A DNA stretch of 5,060 nucleotides from [Eubacterium] saphenum (lineage in GTDB: Bacteria; Bacillota; Clostridia; Oscillospirales; Ruminococcaceae). This document shows, piece by piece, positions 1-5,060 of the stretch; positions within the stretch are counted from its first letter, which is position 1, and the number at the start of each line of letters is the position of its first letter. The translations under genes were made by a program, and so were the position numbers. The notes beneath the pieces were generated by a model. The model worked only from the letters and a program-made list of their open reading frames with translations, did no database searches and was not told the origin of the DNA. Location: assembly GCA_004555635.1 (NCBI GenBank), contig SFHN01000114.1:1-5060 (forward strand). Reading direction: 5' to 3'.

Positions 1-1064
1 CAGATGAACATTTTTTCAAAGCGGAAGAAATCCGCGCCATTTACCATATCGGCATACAGCTCCGCTGCCTGTCTTGCGGAGGAAAATCTGATGTTCATTG
101 AGCGGATATGTAGATTGAGCTGAATGAAATCGTCACTATCCGCATAGTGCTTGTCGTAGAAGCTTGAACGCTTTGGCCTGTCGCACGCAACACAGCCGCA
201 GCTCTCGTGCGGGACAAACTCGCTGTCGCAGTAAACCACCTGCGGAACCTCCTCGCCTGCCCAAAGCCGCTCAATCTGCTCGACAGCCGTGTACCCTGCC
301 GAATAGAACGCCGGACGAACGGTAGTGAGCGTCGGAATGCACATCTCGCTGTCGATTGTGCCGTCAAATCCGGTTACAATGATGTCGCCGGGCACGGAAT
401 ACCCGTGTGCCTGAACGCGCTCCATACAGAATATGCCCATAGTATCGTTCGCGCAGGCGATAGCGTCGGGCTTGTCATATGCCAAAAGCTCGTCGGTGCA
501 GCCGGACGCCTTGCGCCAGAACTCGCCGTATCTGACGCGCTCCTCCTCAAACGGGATACCGTGGTCGGCGAGGGCTCTTTTATATGCGTCAAGACGCTCC
601 TCCGACTGCAAATTCACCTTAAAGCCGCCGATAAAATCAATCTTGCGGCAGCCGTGCTTTGTGATAAGGTGGTCGATAATTTTATACATCGAATCGTTAT
701 CGGAAAGCTCGACGTTGTGCTCGGTGCGGTGGAGGCTGTCGTTTATGTTGATAAAGGGAATTGAGCGCTTTTTGCACTCGGCAGACGCCCTGTCCACAAA
801 AGACGGGTCGATAATAGAATCGCCGAGAACAAGCACTCCGTCCAGCATATCGTAATTTACGAGGTTAAAGACCTCCGCCTCGCCCTTGAAAATGCTTTCG
901 GGCATAGCCTCGGTTTCATACAGGGCAGTCTTGTGCTCAAGCGACGCAAAAACCAGCATGTTTATGTCCTGCTCGGCGCAGCGCGCTCTGATACCTTCGA
1001 CAATTCTTGTTTCGCATTCGATATTGAAGCCTGTGACGCAGACGCCAATCGTTTTTCGTGCCAA
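1..1064 (-). CDS. LacI-type periplasmic-binding-fold sensor protein without HTH, C-terminus cut by window edge
   Basis: The frame is open for 354 codons to the window edge with no stop. The product is a soluble LacI/RbsB-fold ligand-binding protein. Numbered from the TTG at 1064, it starts MARKTIGVCVTGFN (first beta strand). It then shows family landmarks: FIGG near 144-147 followed by S..R..AY..AL (154-165), PDAIACANDTMG (199-210), VPGDIIVTGFDGT (224-236) and LTTVRP (246-251). There is no signal peptide or membrane segment, so it should act in the cytoplasm. The usual LacI N-terminal helix-turn-helix is absent: an upstream in-frame stop leaves too little room. After the binding fold come a cysteine cluster CGCVAC (289-294) and a helical stretch, which suggests fusion to a further output domain beyond base 1. 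GGDEF, kinase or AraC-type outputs are known for such hybrids; which one applies here is inference. TTG at 1064 is preferred because the SD-like AGGGGGAG sits 5 bases upstream. GTG at 1070 is possible but overlaps that SD. Confidence 0.82.
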   Translation of the reverse strand, partial: MARKTIGVCVTGFNIECETRIVEGIRARCAEQDINMLVFASLEHKTALYETEAMPESIFKGEAEVFNLVNYDMLDGVLVLGDSIIDPSFVDRASAECKKRSIPFININDSLHRTEHNVELSDNDSMYKIIDHLITKHGCRKIDFIGGFKVNLQSEERLDAYKRALADHGIPFEEERVRYGEFWRKASGCTDELLAYDKPDAIACANDTMGIFCMERVQAHGYSVPGDIIVTGFDGTIDSEMCIPTLTTVRPAFYSAGYTAVEQIERLWAGEEVPQVVYCDSEFVPHESCGCVACDRPKRSSFYDKHYADSDDFIQLNLHIRSMNIRFSSARQAAELYADMVNGADFFRFEKMFI

Positions 1065-1069
1065 TGCCA

Positions 1070-1078
1070 CTCCCCCTT
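1070..1078 (-). promoter_or_regulatory. Ribosome binding site that decides the start of the sensor gene
   Basis: On the minus strand the string AAGGGGGAG lies directly before TGGCA-TTG. Its GGAG end is 5 bases from the TTG at 1064, a normal spacing, while it overlaps the alternative GTG at 1070. This argues for a rare TTG start. The assignment is inference from spacing. Confidence 0.5.
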
Positions 1079-1090
1079 GCCGTTTTTTTG

Positions 1091-1129
1091 CACCGCGCCG
1101 CAAGTCTTTTTCTGCCGCAGGCGCAGGTG
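1091..1129 (-). promoter_or_regulatory. Hairpin in the 5' leader of the sensor gene
   Basis: CACC-GCGCC (1091-1099) is complementary to GGCGC-A-GGTG (1120-1129), giving a 9-bp GC-rich stem with a single-base bulge. Two inner G-C pairs (1100-1101 with 1117-1118) may extend it. The hairpin falls in the roughly 100-base leader between the predicted promoter and the ribosome binding site. It is not followed by a U-run on the minus strand, so it is not an intrinsic terminator. It may shape RNA stability or translation. It matches no riboswitch class that I recognise. Confidence 0.4.
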
Positions 1130-1165
1130 TTTATATATATCATTTCGACAAAATTTCATAAAATC

Positions 1166-1180
1166 TATAATACTATTATA
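1166..1180. repeat. Perfect 15-bp palindrome over the -10 and start site, possible operator
   Basis: TATAATA-C-TATTATA is a perfect inverted repeat with 7-base arms around one central base. It covers the -10 hexamer and the likely start point of the sensor promoter, a usual position for a repressor operator. Because it is made only of A/T apart from the centre, chance or overlapping -10 sequences on both strands is a real alternative. Confidence 0.4.
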
Positions 1181-1202
1181 ACACATACCGAGATTTTTTC
1201 AA
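1175..1202 (-). promoter_or_regulatory. Sigma-A type promoter of the sensor gene
   Basis: On the minus strand TTGAAA (1202-1197) is followed after 16 bases by a perfect TATAAT (1180-1175). A TG two bases before the hexamer makes it an extended -10. Transcription should start near 1168, giving a leader of about 100 bases. It lies about 50 bases beyond the ttcA-like stop codon, so the sensor can be transcribed independently even though no terminator separates the two genes. Confidence 0.65.
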
Positions 1203-1249
1203 CAGTTTTTCTATGAAAATCCTCTCTTTCTGTTAGAAAATCCACTTAA

Positions 1250-2071
1250 TTATTTGTCGAAATCCTCCAAAAAAGTATAAATTCTGTCATTGTCCTTATA
1301 TGACATAATCCTGTCAAGGCGGACGTTTTCAACGCTGCGGAAGATATTCGCCTCTATCTGCGGATTTTTTTCGGCGAGGTACGCTATGAGCTTTTTTATC
1401 TCCGCGCGCTTTGAAAGCTCCTCGCCCGTCGCCTCGCCGCACCTCTCCGTAAAGCGGCAGGCGCAGCGCAGAAACCTCAGCCCGCAGGCGTCGCGCCAGC
1501 GCTCTATATCCCGCTCGCGGACATAATACAGCGGGCGGATAAGCTCCATTCCCGCGAAGTTTTTGCTGCGCACGCGCGGCAGCATTGTCTGCACCTGCCC
1601 GCCGTAAATCATTCCCATAAGTATGCTCTCGATTACGTCGTCGTAGTGATGTCCGAGCGCGATTTTGTTGCAGCCAAGCTCGCGCGCCTTGTTGTAAAGG
1701 TGACCGCGGCGCATTTTTGAGCAGAGAAAGCAGGGGTTGCTGCGCACGTTTTCCACCGCGCCGAAAATGTCCGTATCGAAAACGGTAATCGTTATGCCGA
1801 GCTTATGGGCGTTTTGCTCAATCATCTCGCGGTTTGCCGCGCTGTATCCCGGGTCCATCACAAGAAACTTTACCTCAAACGGTACGGGGCTGTGCCTTTG
1901 CCAATCGGAAAACAGCACCGCCAGCAGCATTGAATCCTTTCCGCCCGAGATACAAACGGCGATTTTGTCGCCCTCGGAAACAAGGCGGTAGTCCGCCAGC
2001 GCTTTGGTAAACTGCTTGAAAATGGTTTTCCCGAACTCGGTGTGAAGAAGCTCTCTCGGATTTTCTGTCAT
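1250..2071 (-). CDS. ttcA: TtcA-family PP-loop ATPase, probable tRNA cytidine-32 2-sulfurtransferase
   Basis: The 273-residue cytoplasmic protein belongs to the TtcA/TilS PP-loop group, which adenylates a tRNA base before modifying it. In TtcA the product is 2-thiocytidine at position 32, made with an oxygen-sensitive 4Fe-4S cluster. Visible motifs are the ATP-binding SGGKDS loop (42-47), the CFLC pair followed by SKMRRG (114-123), IALGHHYDDVIES (137-149) and IRPLYYVRERDIER (178-191). These follow the order and wording of TtcA proteins. The third cluster cysteine, normally in a CxxC-like PCNLC segment, is here in LRCACRF with C203 and C205, plus C211. The ATG has an AAAGGA ribosome binding site 9 bases upstream and its own promoter. 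The family is certain. The exact base modified is less so, because the C-terminal cysteine pattern differs from the enterobacterial enzyme. Confidence 0.85.
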   Translation of the reverse strand: MTENPRELLHTEFGKTIFKQFTKALADYRLVSEGDKIAVCISGGKDSMLLAVLFSDWQRHSPVPFEVKFLVMDPGYSAANREMIEQNAHKLGITITVFDTDIFGAVENVRSNPCFLCSKMRRGHLYNKARELGCNKIALGHHYDDVIESILMGMIYGGQVQTMLPRVRSKNFAGMELIRPLYYVRERDIERWRDACGLRFLRCACRFTERCGEATGEELSKRAEIKKLIAYLAEKNPQIEANIFRSVENVRLDRIMSYKDNDRIYTFLEDFDK

Positions 2072-2123
2072 AGCGTCCGTTCCTTTCGTTTTCCGCGCCC
2101 TTTGCGGCAGAGTTGTCGTTATT

Positions 2124-2152
2124 AGTATAGCATTTTTCAGCCCGTTTGTCTA
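2124..2152 (-). promoter_or_regulatory. Promoter of the ttcA-like gene
   Basis: On the minus strand TAGACA (2152-2147) and TATACT (2129-2124) are separated by exactly 17 bases. TGC before the -10 gives an extended -10 element. The start should be near 2118, giving a leader of about 46 bases that carries the AAAGGA ribosome binding site. It diverges from the tRNA promoter about 80 bases away. Confidence 0.65.
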
Positions 2153-2209
2153 TGGAAACCACAGAAAAAATCGGCGCGTATATTGCGTTATTTTCGGGGA
2201 AAATTAAAC

Positions 2210-2232
2210 TTGAAAATTTTTTTCAAAAAGCA
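2210..2232 (+). promoter_or_regulatory. UP-like A/T element upstream of the tRNA promoter
   Basis: AAAATTTTTTTCAAAAA matches the published UP-element pattern AAAWWTWTTTTNNNAAA at every defined position (2213-2229). It ends just before the -35 hexamer, where the RNA polymerase alpha C-terminal domains bind. The same bases form a small inverted repeat, TTGAAAA-TTT-TTTTCAA (2210-2226). The sequence match is direct; the activating role is inferred. Confidence 0.6.
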
Positions 2233-2233
2233 C

Positions 2234-2262
2234 TTGACAAATAAGGTGTGGTGTGATATAAT
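2234..2262 (+). promoter_or_regulatory. Near-consensus promoter for tRNA-fMet (and probably dut)
   Basis: A perfect TTGACA (2234-2239) is followed after 17 bases by a perfect TATAAT (2257-2262), with TG at -15/-14. Transcription should begin at A2268 or G2269, so the primary transcript carries a 26-base leader that RNase P would remove. The strength fits a stable-RNA gene. Confidence 0.9.
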
Positions 2263-2294
2263 AATATAGCGTTCAAGAAAACGCGCATAGATAT

Positions 2295-2371
<77 letters not shown>

Positions 2372-2376
2372 TTTTG

Positions 2377-2407
2377 AAAAGGCAGTTCGTTTGAGCTGCC
2401 TTTTTTA
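2377..2407 (+). terminator. Rho-independent terminator after tRNA-fMet
   Basis: AAAAGGCAGTTC (2377-2388) pairs with GAGCTGCCTTTT (2393-2404) around a GTTT loop, a 12-bp stem with one G-U pair. It is followed by a run of T that ends at 2406. It starts 5 bases after the tRNA CCA. Because dut begins only 35 bases later, this hairpin probably also limits how much transcription reaches dut. Confidence 0.85.
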
Positions 2408-2429
2408 TTACCGAAACCAAAGCGCAAAC

Positions 2430-2434
2430 GGAGG
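2430..2434 (+). promoter_or_regulatory. Ribosome binding site of dut
   Basis: A full GGAGG is placed 7 bases before ATG 2442. It fixes the start and rules out the longer reading that would begin inside the tRNA terminator. Confidence 0.8.
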
Positions 2435-2441
2435 ACGGTTT

Positions 2442-2933
2442 ATGAAAAGGATTGCACAGTTTGAAAAGGTAAGCCCTGAGCAGTTTAAGAGCGGAAGCGG
2501 GCTTGATAACGCGGACGCGGTTTATGAGGGGATAAAGCTCCCTGCGCGCGCCACAAAAGGTTCTGCGGGCTATGACATCTACGCGCCGTTTGACATCACG
2601 CTTTCTCCCGGCGAAACGATTAAGGTGCCGACGGGAATTCGCGCTAAAATCGAGGACGGCTGGGTGCTTAAGCTTTACCCGAGAAGCGGGCTTGGGTTCA
2701 AGTTCCGCCTTCAGCTTGACAACACGGTCGGCATTATCGACAGCGACTACTACTTCTCGGACAACGAGGGGCATATCTTCATAAAAATCACCAACGACAC
2801 GAACGCGGGCAAGACCGTCGAAATCCCCGCGGGCACTGCGTTTGCGCAGGGCATTTTCGTGGAATACGGCATTACATACGACGACGACGCACAAGGGCTT
2901 AGAAACGGCGGCTTCGGCAGCACGACTAAGTAA
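2442..2933 (+). CDS. dut: dUTP diphosphatase (trimeric dUTPase)
   Basis: The 163-residue enzyme hydrolyses dUTP to dUMP and pyrophosphate, which keeps uracil out of DNA and feeds thymidylate synthesis. All five motifs of homotrimeric dUTPases are present in order: GSAGYDIYA (40-48), PRSGLGF (80-86), DNTVGIIDSDY (93-103) with the catalytic Asp and uracil-binding Tyr region, GTAFAQGIF (131-139) and the C-terminal flexible arm RNGGFGSTTK (154-163). Compared with the E. coli enzyme it has about 15 extra N-terminal residues, and a few extra residues after motif III (YYFSDNEGHI), as I recall for clostridial and some phage forms. ATG at 2442 is chosen over an upstream in-frame TTG at 2391 because GGAGG lies 7 bases before it and the upstream extension reads through the terminator hairpin. 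No separate promoter is evident. Confidence 0.95.
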   Translation: MKRIAQFEKVSPEQFKSGSGLDNADAVYEGIKLPARATKGSAGYDIYAPFDITLSPGETIKVPTGIRAKIEDGWVLKLYPRSGLGFKFRLQLDNTVGIIDSDYYFSDNEGHIFIKITNDTNAGKTVEIPAGTAFAQGIFVEYGITYDDDAQGLRNGGFGSTTK

Positions 2934-2935
2934 AC

Positions 2936-2980
2936 AAAAAACAGCCGCTTCCGGTTACCAAATCGGAAGCGGCTTTTCAT
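2936..2980. terminator. Bidirectional intrinsic terminator between dut and nrdG
   Basis: AGCCGCTTCCG (2943-2953) pairs perfectly with CGGAAGCGGCT (2964-2974) around a 10-base loop. On the plus strand the stem is followed by TTTT, which ends dut 10 bases after its stop codon. On the minus strand it is followed by GTTTTTTG, which ends nrdDG. One hairpin thus serves both converging operons. Confidence 0.9.
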
Positions 2981-2986
2981 ATGTAA

Positions 2987-3475
2987 TTAGTCAAACAGAA
3001 CGATTTTTCCGAGGGCGAGCGTTGCCTTTACATCAATAACGCGCTGATTGCTGCTGCCCTTCCAGTGAAGCTTTGCGTCAAACAGCGGCTTTACAAACCG
3101 CCCGTCAACAATAACGTCGCACAGCGGGATTACGTCAAGCTCGCAGATATCCTCCCACGAAAAGCCCGTGTACAGCCAAATCGTCTTTTCGGGGTAAAGC
3201 TCGCGGAACTTTCTCGCAAGCCTTGTAACCTCAGCGCGGTTTTTCGGGTGAAGCGGGTCGCCGCCGCTGAACGTTATGCCGCTTATATATTTCGGCGCCA
3301 GCTTTTCAAAAAGCTCGTTTTCTGCGTCCTCGTCGAACGGGATTCCTCCGTCGATATCCCACGTTATCGGATTGTGGCAGCCCTCGCAGCGGTGCGTGCA
3401 GCCCGCTACCCAAAGCACGGTGCGAAGCCCGTCGCCGTTAAGCATATCGTCGGTTGTTATGTTATGGTAACGCAT
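2987..3475 (-). CDS. nrdG: Anaerobic ribonucleoside-triphosphate reductase activating protein (radical SAM)
   Basis: The 162-residue radical-SAM activase uses a 4Fe-4S cluster and S-adenosylmethionine to place the glycyl radical on NrdD. The cluster-binding motif is CTHRCEGC (C26, C30, C33, the CX3CX2C spacing of the family). It is preceded by the typical opening YHNITTDDMLNGDGLR, and followed by TFSGGDP (68-74), which contacts SAM, and GSSNQRVIDV (140-149) near the end. The length is normal for NrdG. It is the second gene of an nrdDG operon. ATG at 3475 starts 2 bases after the nrdD stop and fits known NrdG openings. A GTG at 3481, which would add two residues and overlap the nrdD stop by 4 bases, is the alternative. 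Translation is probably coupled to nrdD, since only a weak AAAGAG ribosome binding site is seen. Confidence 0.95.
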   Translation of the reverse strand: MRYHNITTDDMLNGDGLRTVLWVAGCTHRCEGCHNPITWDIDGGIPFDEDAENELFEKLAPKYISGITFSGGDPLHPKNRAEVTRLARKFRELYPEKTIWLYTGFSWEDICELDVIPLCDVIVDGRFVKPLFDAKLHWKGSSNQRVIDVKATLALGKIVLFD

Positions 3476-3477
3476 AA

Positions 3478-5060
3478 TCACATACTCTTTCTGTCTTTTA
3501 TCTCTGCCATCTTTGCGGCGTTAAGTCGAGTGTCGCCCTTTACGCGCGAATAGGACAAATAGCCGTTCATACGGTCGATTTTTGTAAGGTTTCTGCTTCC
3601 GCACTTGGGGCATACGTCCATCTCAAGCTCCTGATGACCGCAGTCGTCGCAGTACGCAAGCGACAGGTTTACGCCCTCGTAAAAACCCTTTTCCATAGCG
3701 CGGCGGACAAGCGACTCCACAGCGCCCTTGTTGTAGTCGATGGGATAGCGGACATACTGTATCTTTCCGCCGTTGAACAGGTTCCAGAAGCGCTCCTCCC
3801 TGTCCTGCTTCTGTATGGGAGTGATGTCCTCGCTGACGTGGCAGTGGAAGCTGTTGGAAACATACTCGCGGTCGGAAACGTTCTCCACGATACCGTACTT
3901 CTTGCGGAACTGCTGGATTTGCAGGCCGCAGAGGTTCTCGGCGGGGGTACCGTAAATCGCATAGAGGTGTCCGTCCTCGTGCTTGAACTCCTGAATACGC
4001 TTGTTGATAAACTCCATAACCTTGAGCGAAAACTCGCCGCCCTCGGAAATGGACTTCTTGGAAGCAAGCTGCTCAAGCTCGTTCAGCGCGGTTATGCCGA
4101 ACGACGCGGTAGCCGACTTCAGCAGCGGCTTTATCTTGTCGTGAATGCCGAGGTGACCGCCCAGGAAGCCGCCCTCGCAGTATGCGAGCGGGTTGGTGGA
4201 AGCCTTCATCTCGCCGAGATAGTCGTAGGTGCGGATATGAATGCGACGGATAAGGTTCAGGTAGTAGTCAAGCACCTCGAAGAAGTCGCGGCTCTCCTGC
4301 TGCGCCTTTGCGTAAATCATCGGCAGGTGAAGCGACACTGCGCCGATGTTGAAGCGGCCGACAAATACGGGCTTGTCGTCCTCGTCGGCAGGCTCCATAC
4401 CGCCGCGCTCAAACCACGGAGAGAGGAACGCGCGGCAACCCATCGGGCTTATTATCCTGCCGTACTTTTTGTAAATGCTTGCAACATAGCCTTCGCCCGT
4501 AAGCGAGAGCCAGTCGGGGTACATTGCCTTTTGCGAGCAAGCAACGCCCGCGTTGAACACGTCCTCAAGCTCGCAGCCCGGACCGTGGAGATTTTCGTCA
4601 TAAAGGAACACGATTTTGGGGAACAGCACCGGCTTCTTGCAGGTCTTTTTGCCCTGTCCCTTGCGGCGGACGTCAAGCATTGTTATGCTCGCCATTTTCG
4701 CAAAGCGCCCCGTGCCTGTGCCCGCGGTCATTGTGATGAACGGATAATCGCCGCGCGACGACGAAACGGAGTTGAACTTATACTCCCACCCCTGGAAGCC
4801 CTGCTCAAAATCGGTCTTTACGTCGGCAAGCGCCTCGCGCTCGGCAACCTCGTCTGAAACGCCCATTGACTTGTAGCGCTCAAGCTGCTTCTGATAGGTC
4901 TTTTCGGCATACGGCTCGAGCAGCAGGTCAACGCTCGGCACGGTGAAGCCGCCGTACTGCTGGCTTGCGGCAGACAGCGTAATATCGCCGATAACGTCAA
5001 AAGCAACGGCGAGCGTTTTCGGCTCGTTGTACCAAAGATTGCCCATCTCAAAGCCGCCCT
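3478..5060 (-). CDS. nrdD: Anaerobic (class III) ribonucleoside-triphosphate reductase, large subunit, N-terminus outside window
   Basis: This is the catalytic glycyl-radical enzyme that reduces ribonucleoside triphosphates to deoxynucleoside triphosphates without oxygen. The frame is open to the right edge, so the true start and any N-terminal ATP-cone are not seen; about 526 residues are visible. Numbered from the Met codon at 5046-5044, landmarks are YGGFTVPSVD (31-40), SSSRGDYPF (95-103), SPMGCRAFLSPW (200-211) with the probable thiyl-radical Cys204, NSFHCHVSEDITP (398-410), and a C-terminal zinc site with cysteines 466, 469, 479 and 482 (CDDC and CPKC). The radical loop is RMNGYLS (492-498), with the probable radical-bearing Gly495. 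The downstream gene is its activase, nrdG. This gene pair implies DNA precursor synthesis under anaerobic conditions. Motif assignments rest on family knowledge; the overall call is very secure. Confidence 0.97.
   Translation of the reverse strand, partial: GGFEMGNLWYNEPKTLAVAFDVIGDITLSAASQQYGGFTVPSVDLLLEPYAEKTYQKQLERYKSMGVSDEVAEREALADVKTDFEQGFQGWEYKFNSVSSSRGDYPFITMTAGTGTGRFAKMASITMLDVRRKGQGKKTCKKPVLFPKIVFLYDENLHGPGCELEDVFNAGVACSQKAMYPDWLSLTGEGYVASIYKKYGRIISPMGCRAFLSPWFERGGMEPADEDDKPVFVGRFNIGAVSLHLPMIYAKAQQESRDFFEVLDYYLNLIRRIHIRTYDYLGEMKASTNPLAYCEGGFLGGHLGIHDKIKPLLKSATASFGITALNELEQLASKKSISEGGEFSLKVMEFINKRIQEFKHEDGHLYAIYGTPAENLCGLQIQQFRKKYGIVENVSDREYVSNSFHCHVSEDITPIQKQDREERFWNLFNGGKIQYVRYPIDYNKGAVESLVRRAMEKGFYEGVNLSLAYCDDCGHQELEMDVCPKCGSRNLTKIDRMNGYLSYSRVKGDTRLNAAKMAEIKDRKSM

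Noticed and set aside
207..855. Plus-strand open frames of 185 and 140 codons opposite the sensor gene
   Set aside because: Both overlap the well-supported LacI-fold reading on the other strand and show no family motifs or ribosome binding sites.
1143..1171. Possible plus-strand promoter using TATAAT at 1166-1171
   Set aside because: The hexamer is there because of the palindrome, but the upstream -35 candidate (TTTCGA) is poor and no plus-strand gene follows.
1215..1243. 8-base direct repeat GAAAATCC (1215-1222 and 1236-1243), and weak inverted repeats after the ttcA-like stop
   Set aside because: The repeats are short and AT-rich. They form neither a convincing terminator nor a known binding site, so readthrough from ttcA into the sensor gene cannot be excluded.
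2072..2294. Search for a small gene or riboswitch in the divergent intergenic region
   Set aside because: Apart from the two promoters, the A/T element and the tRNA leader, I see only AT-rich DNA without a supported open frame or conserved RNA fold.
2391..2441. 17-codon N-terminal extension of dut from TTG 2391
   Set aside because: It would be translated from within the tRNA terminator hairpin, while GGAGG sits at the right distance for ATG 2442.
3634..4857. 407-codon plus-strand open frame opposite nrdD
   Set aside because: It is antisense to a clearly conserved enzyme, its product is low-complexity Leu/Val/Ala-rich text, and it has no recognisable motif. Codon bias of nrdD explains the open frame.

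Overview
The window looks like a chromosomal piece of an anaerobic Firmicute, most likely a gut clostridium of the Ruminococcus/Oscillospira kind. This is inferred from the anaerobic (class III) ribonucleotide reductase pair nrdD/nrdG, strong GGAGG-type ribosome binding sites, sigma-A type promoters with extended -10 elements, a clostridial-style dUTPase, and roughly balanced base composition with AT-rich intergenic DNA. No phage, transposon, CRISPR or defence gene is visible, and I did not find a convincing new system. The content is housekeeping plus one sensory gene, with several regulatory details worth checking.

Layout. Bases 1-1064 (minus) hold most of a LacI-type sugar-binding sensor that has no N-terminal DNA-binding domain; its C-terminus runs off the left edge. 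A promoter, a perfect 15-bp palindrome and a structured leader precede it. Bases 1250-2071 (minus) encode a TtcA-like PP-loop tRNA thiolase with its own promoter. A divergent intergenic region of about 220 bp then separates it from an initiator tRNA-fMet gene (2295-2371, plus), driven by a near-consensus promoter with an upstream A/T element and ended by a hairpin terminator. Only 35 bp after that terminator comes dut (2442-2933, plus), with a good ribosome binding site but no promoter that I can see. A bidirectional terminator (about 2936-2980) separates dut from the convergent nrdG (2987-3475, minus), which is directly downstream of and coupled to nrdD (3478 to beyond 5060, minus). The 5' part of nrdD lies outside the window.

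How the genes fit together. nrdD and nrdG form the oxygen-sensitive enzyme and its radical-SAM activase, which make deoxynucleoside triphosphates. dut removes dUTP and supplies dUMP for dTMP synthesis, so the right half is a deoxynucleotide-supply neighbourhood on opposite strands. The left half joins tRNA modification (ttcA-like), translation initiation (tRNA-fMet) and a cytoplasmic ligand sensor. There is no evident pathway link between the sensor and its neighbours.
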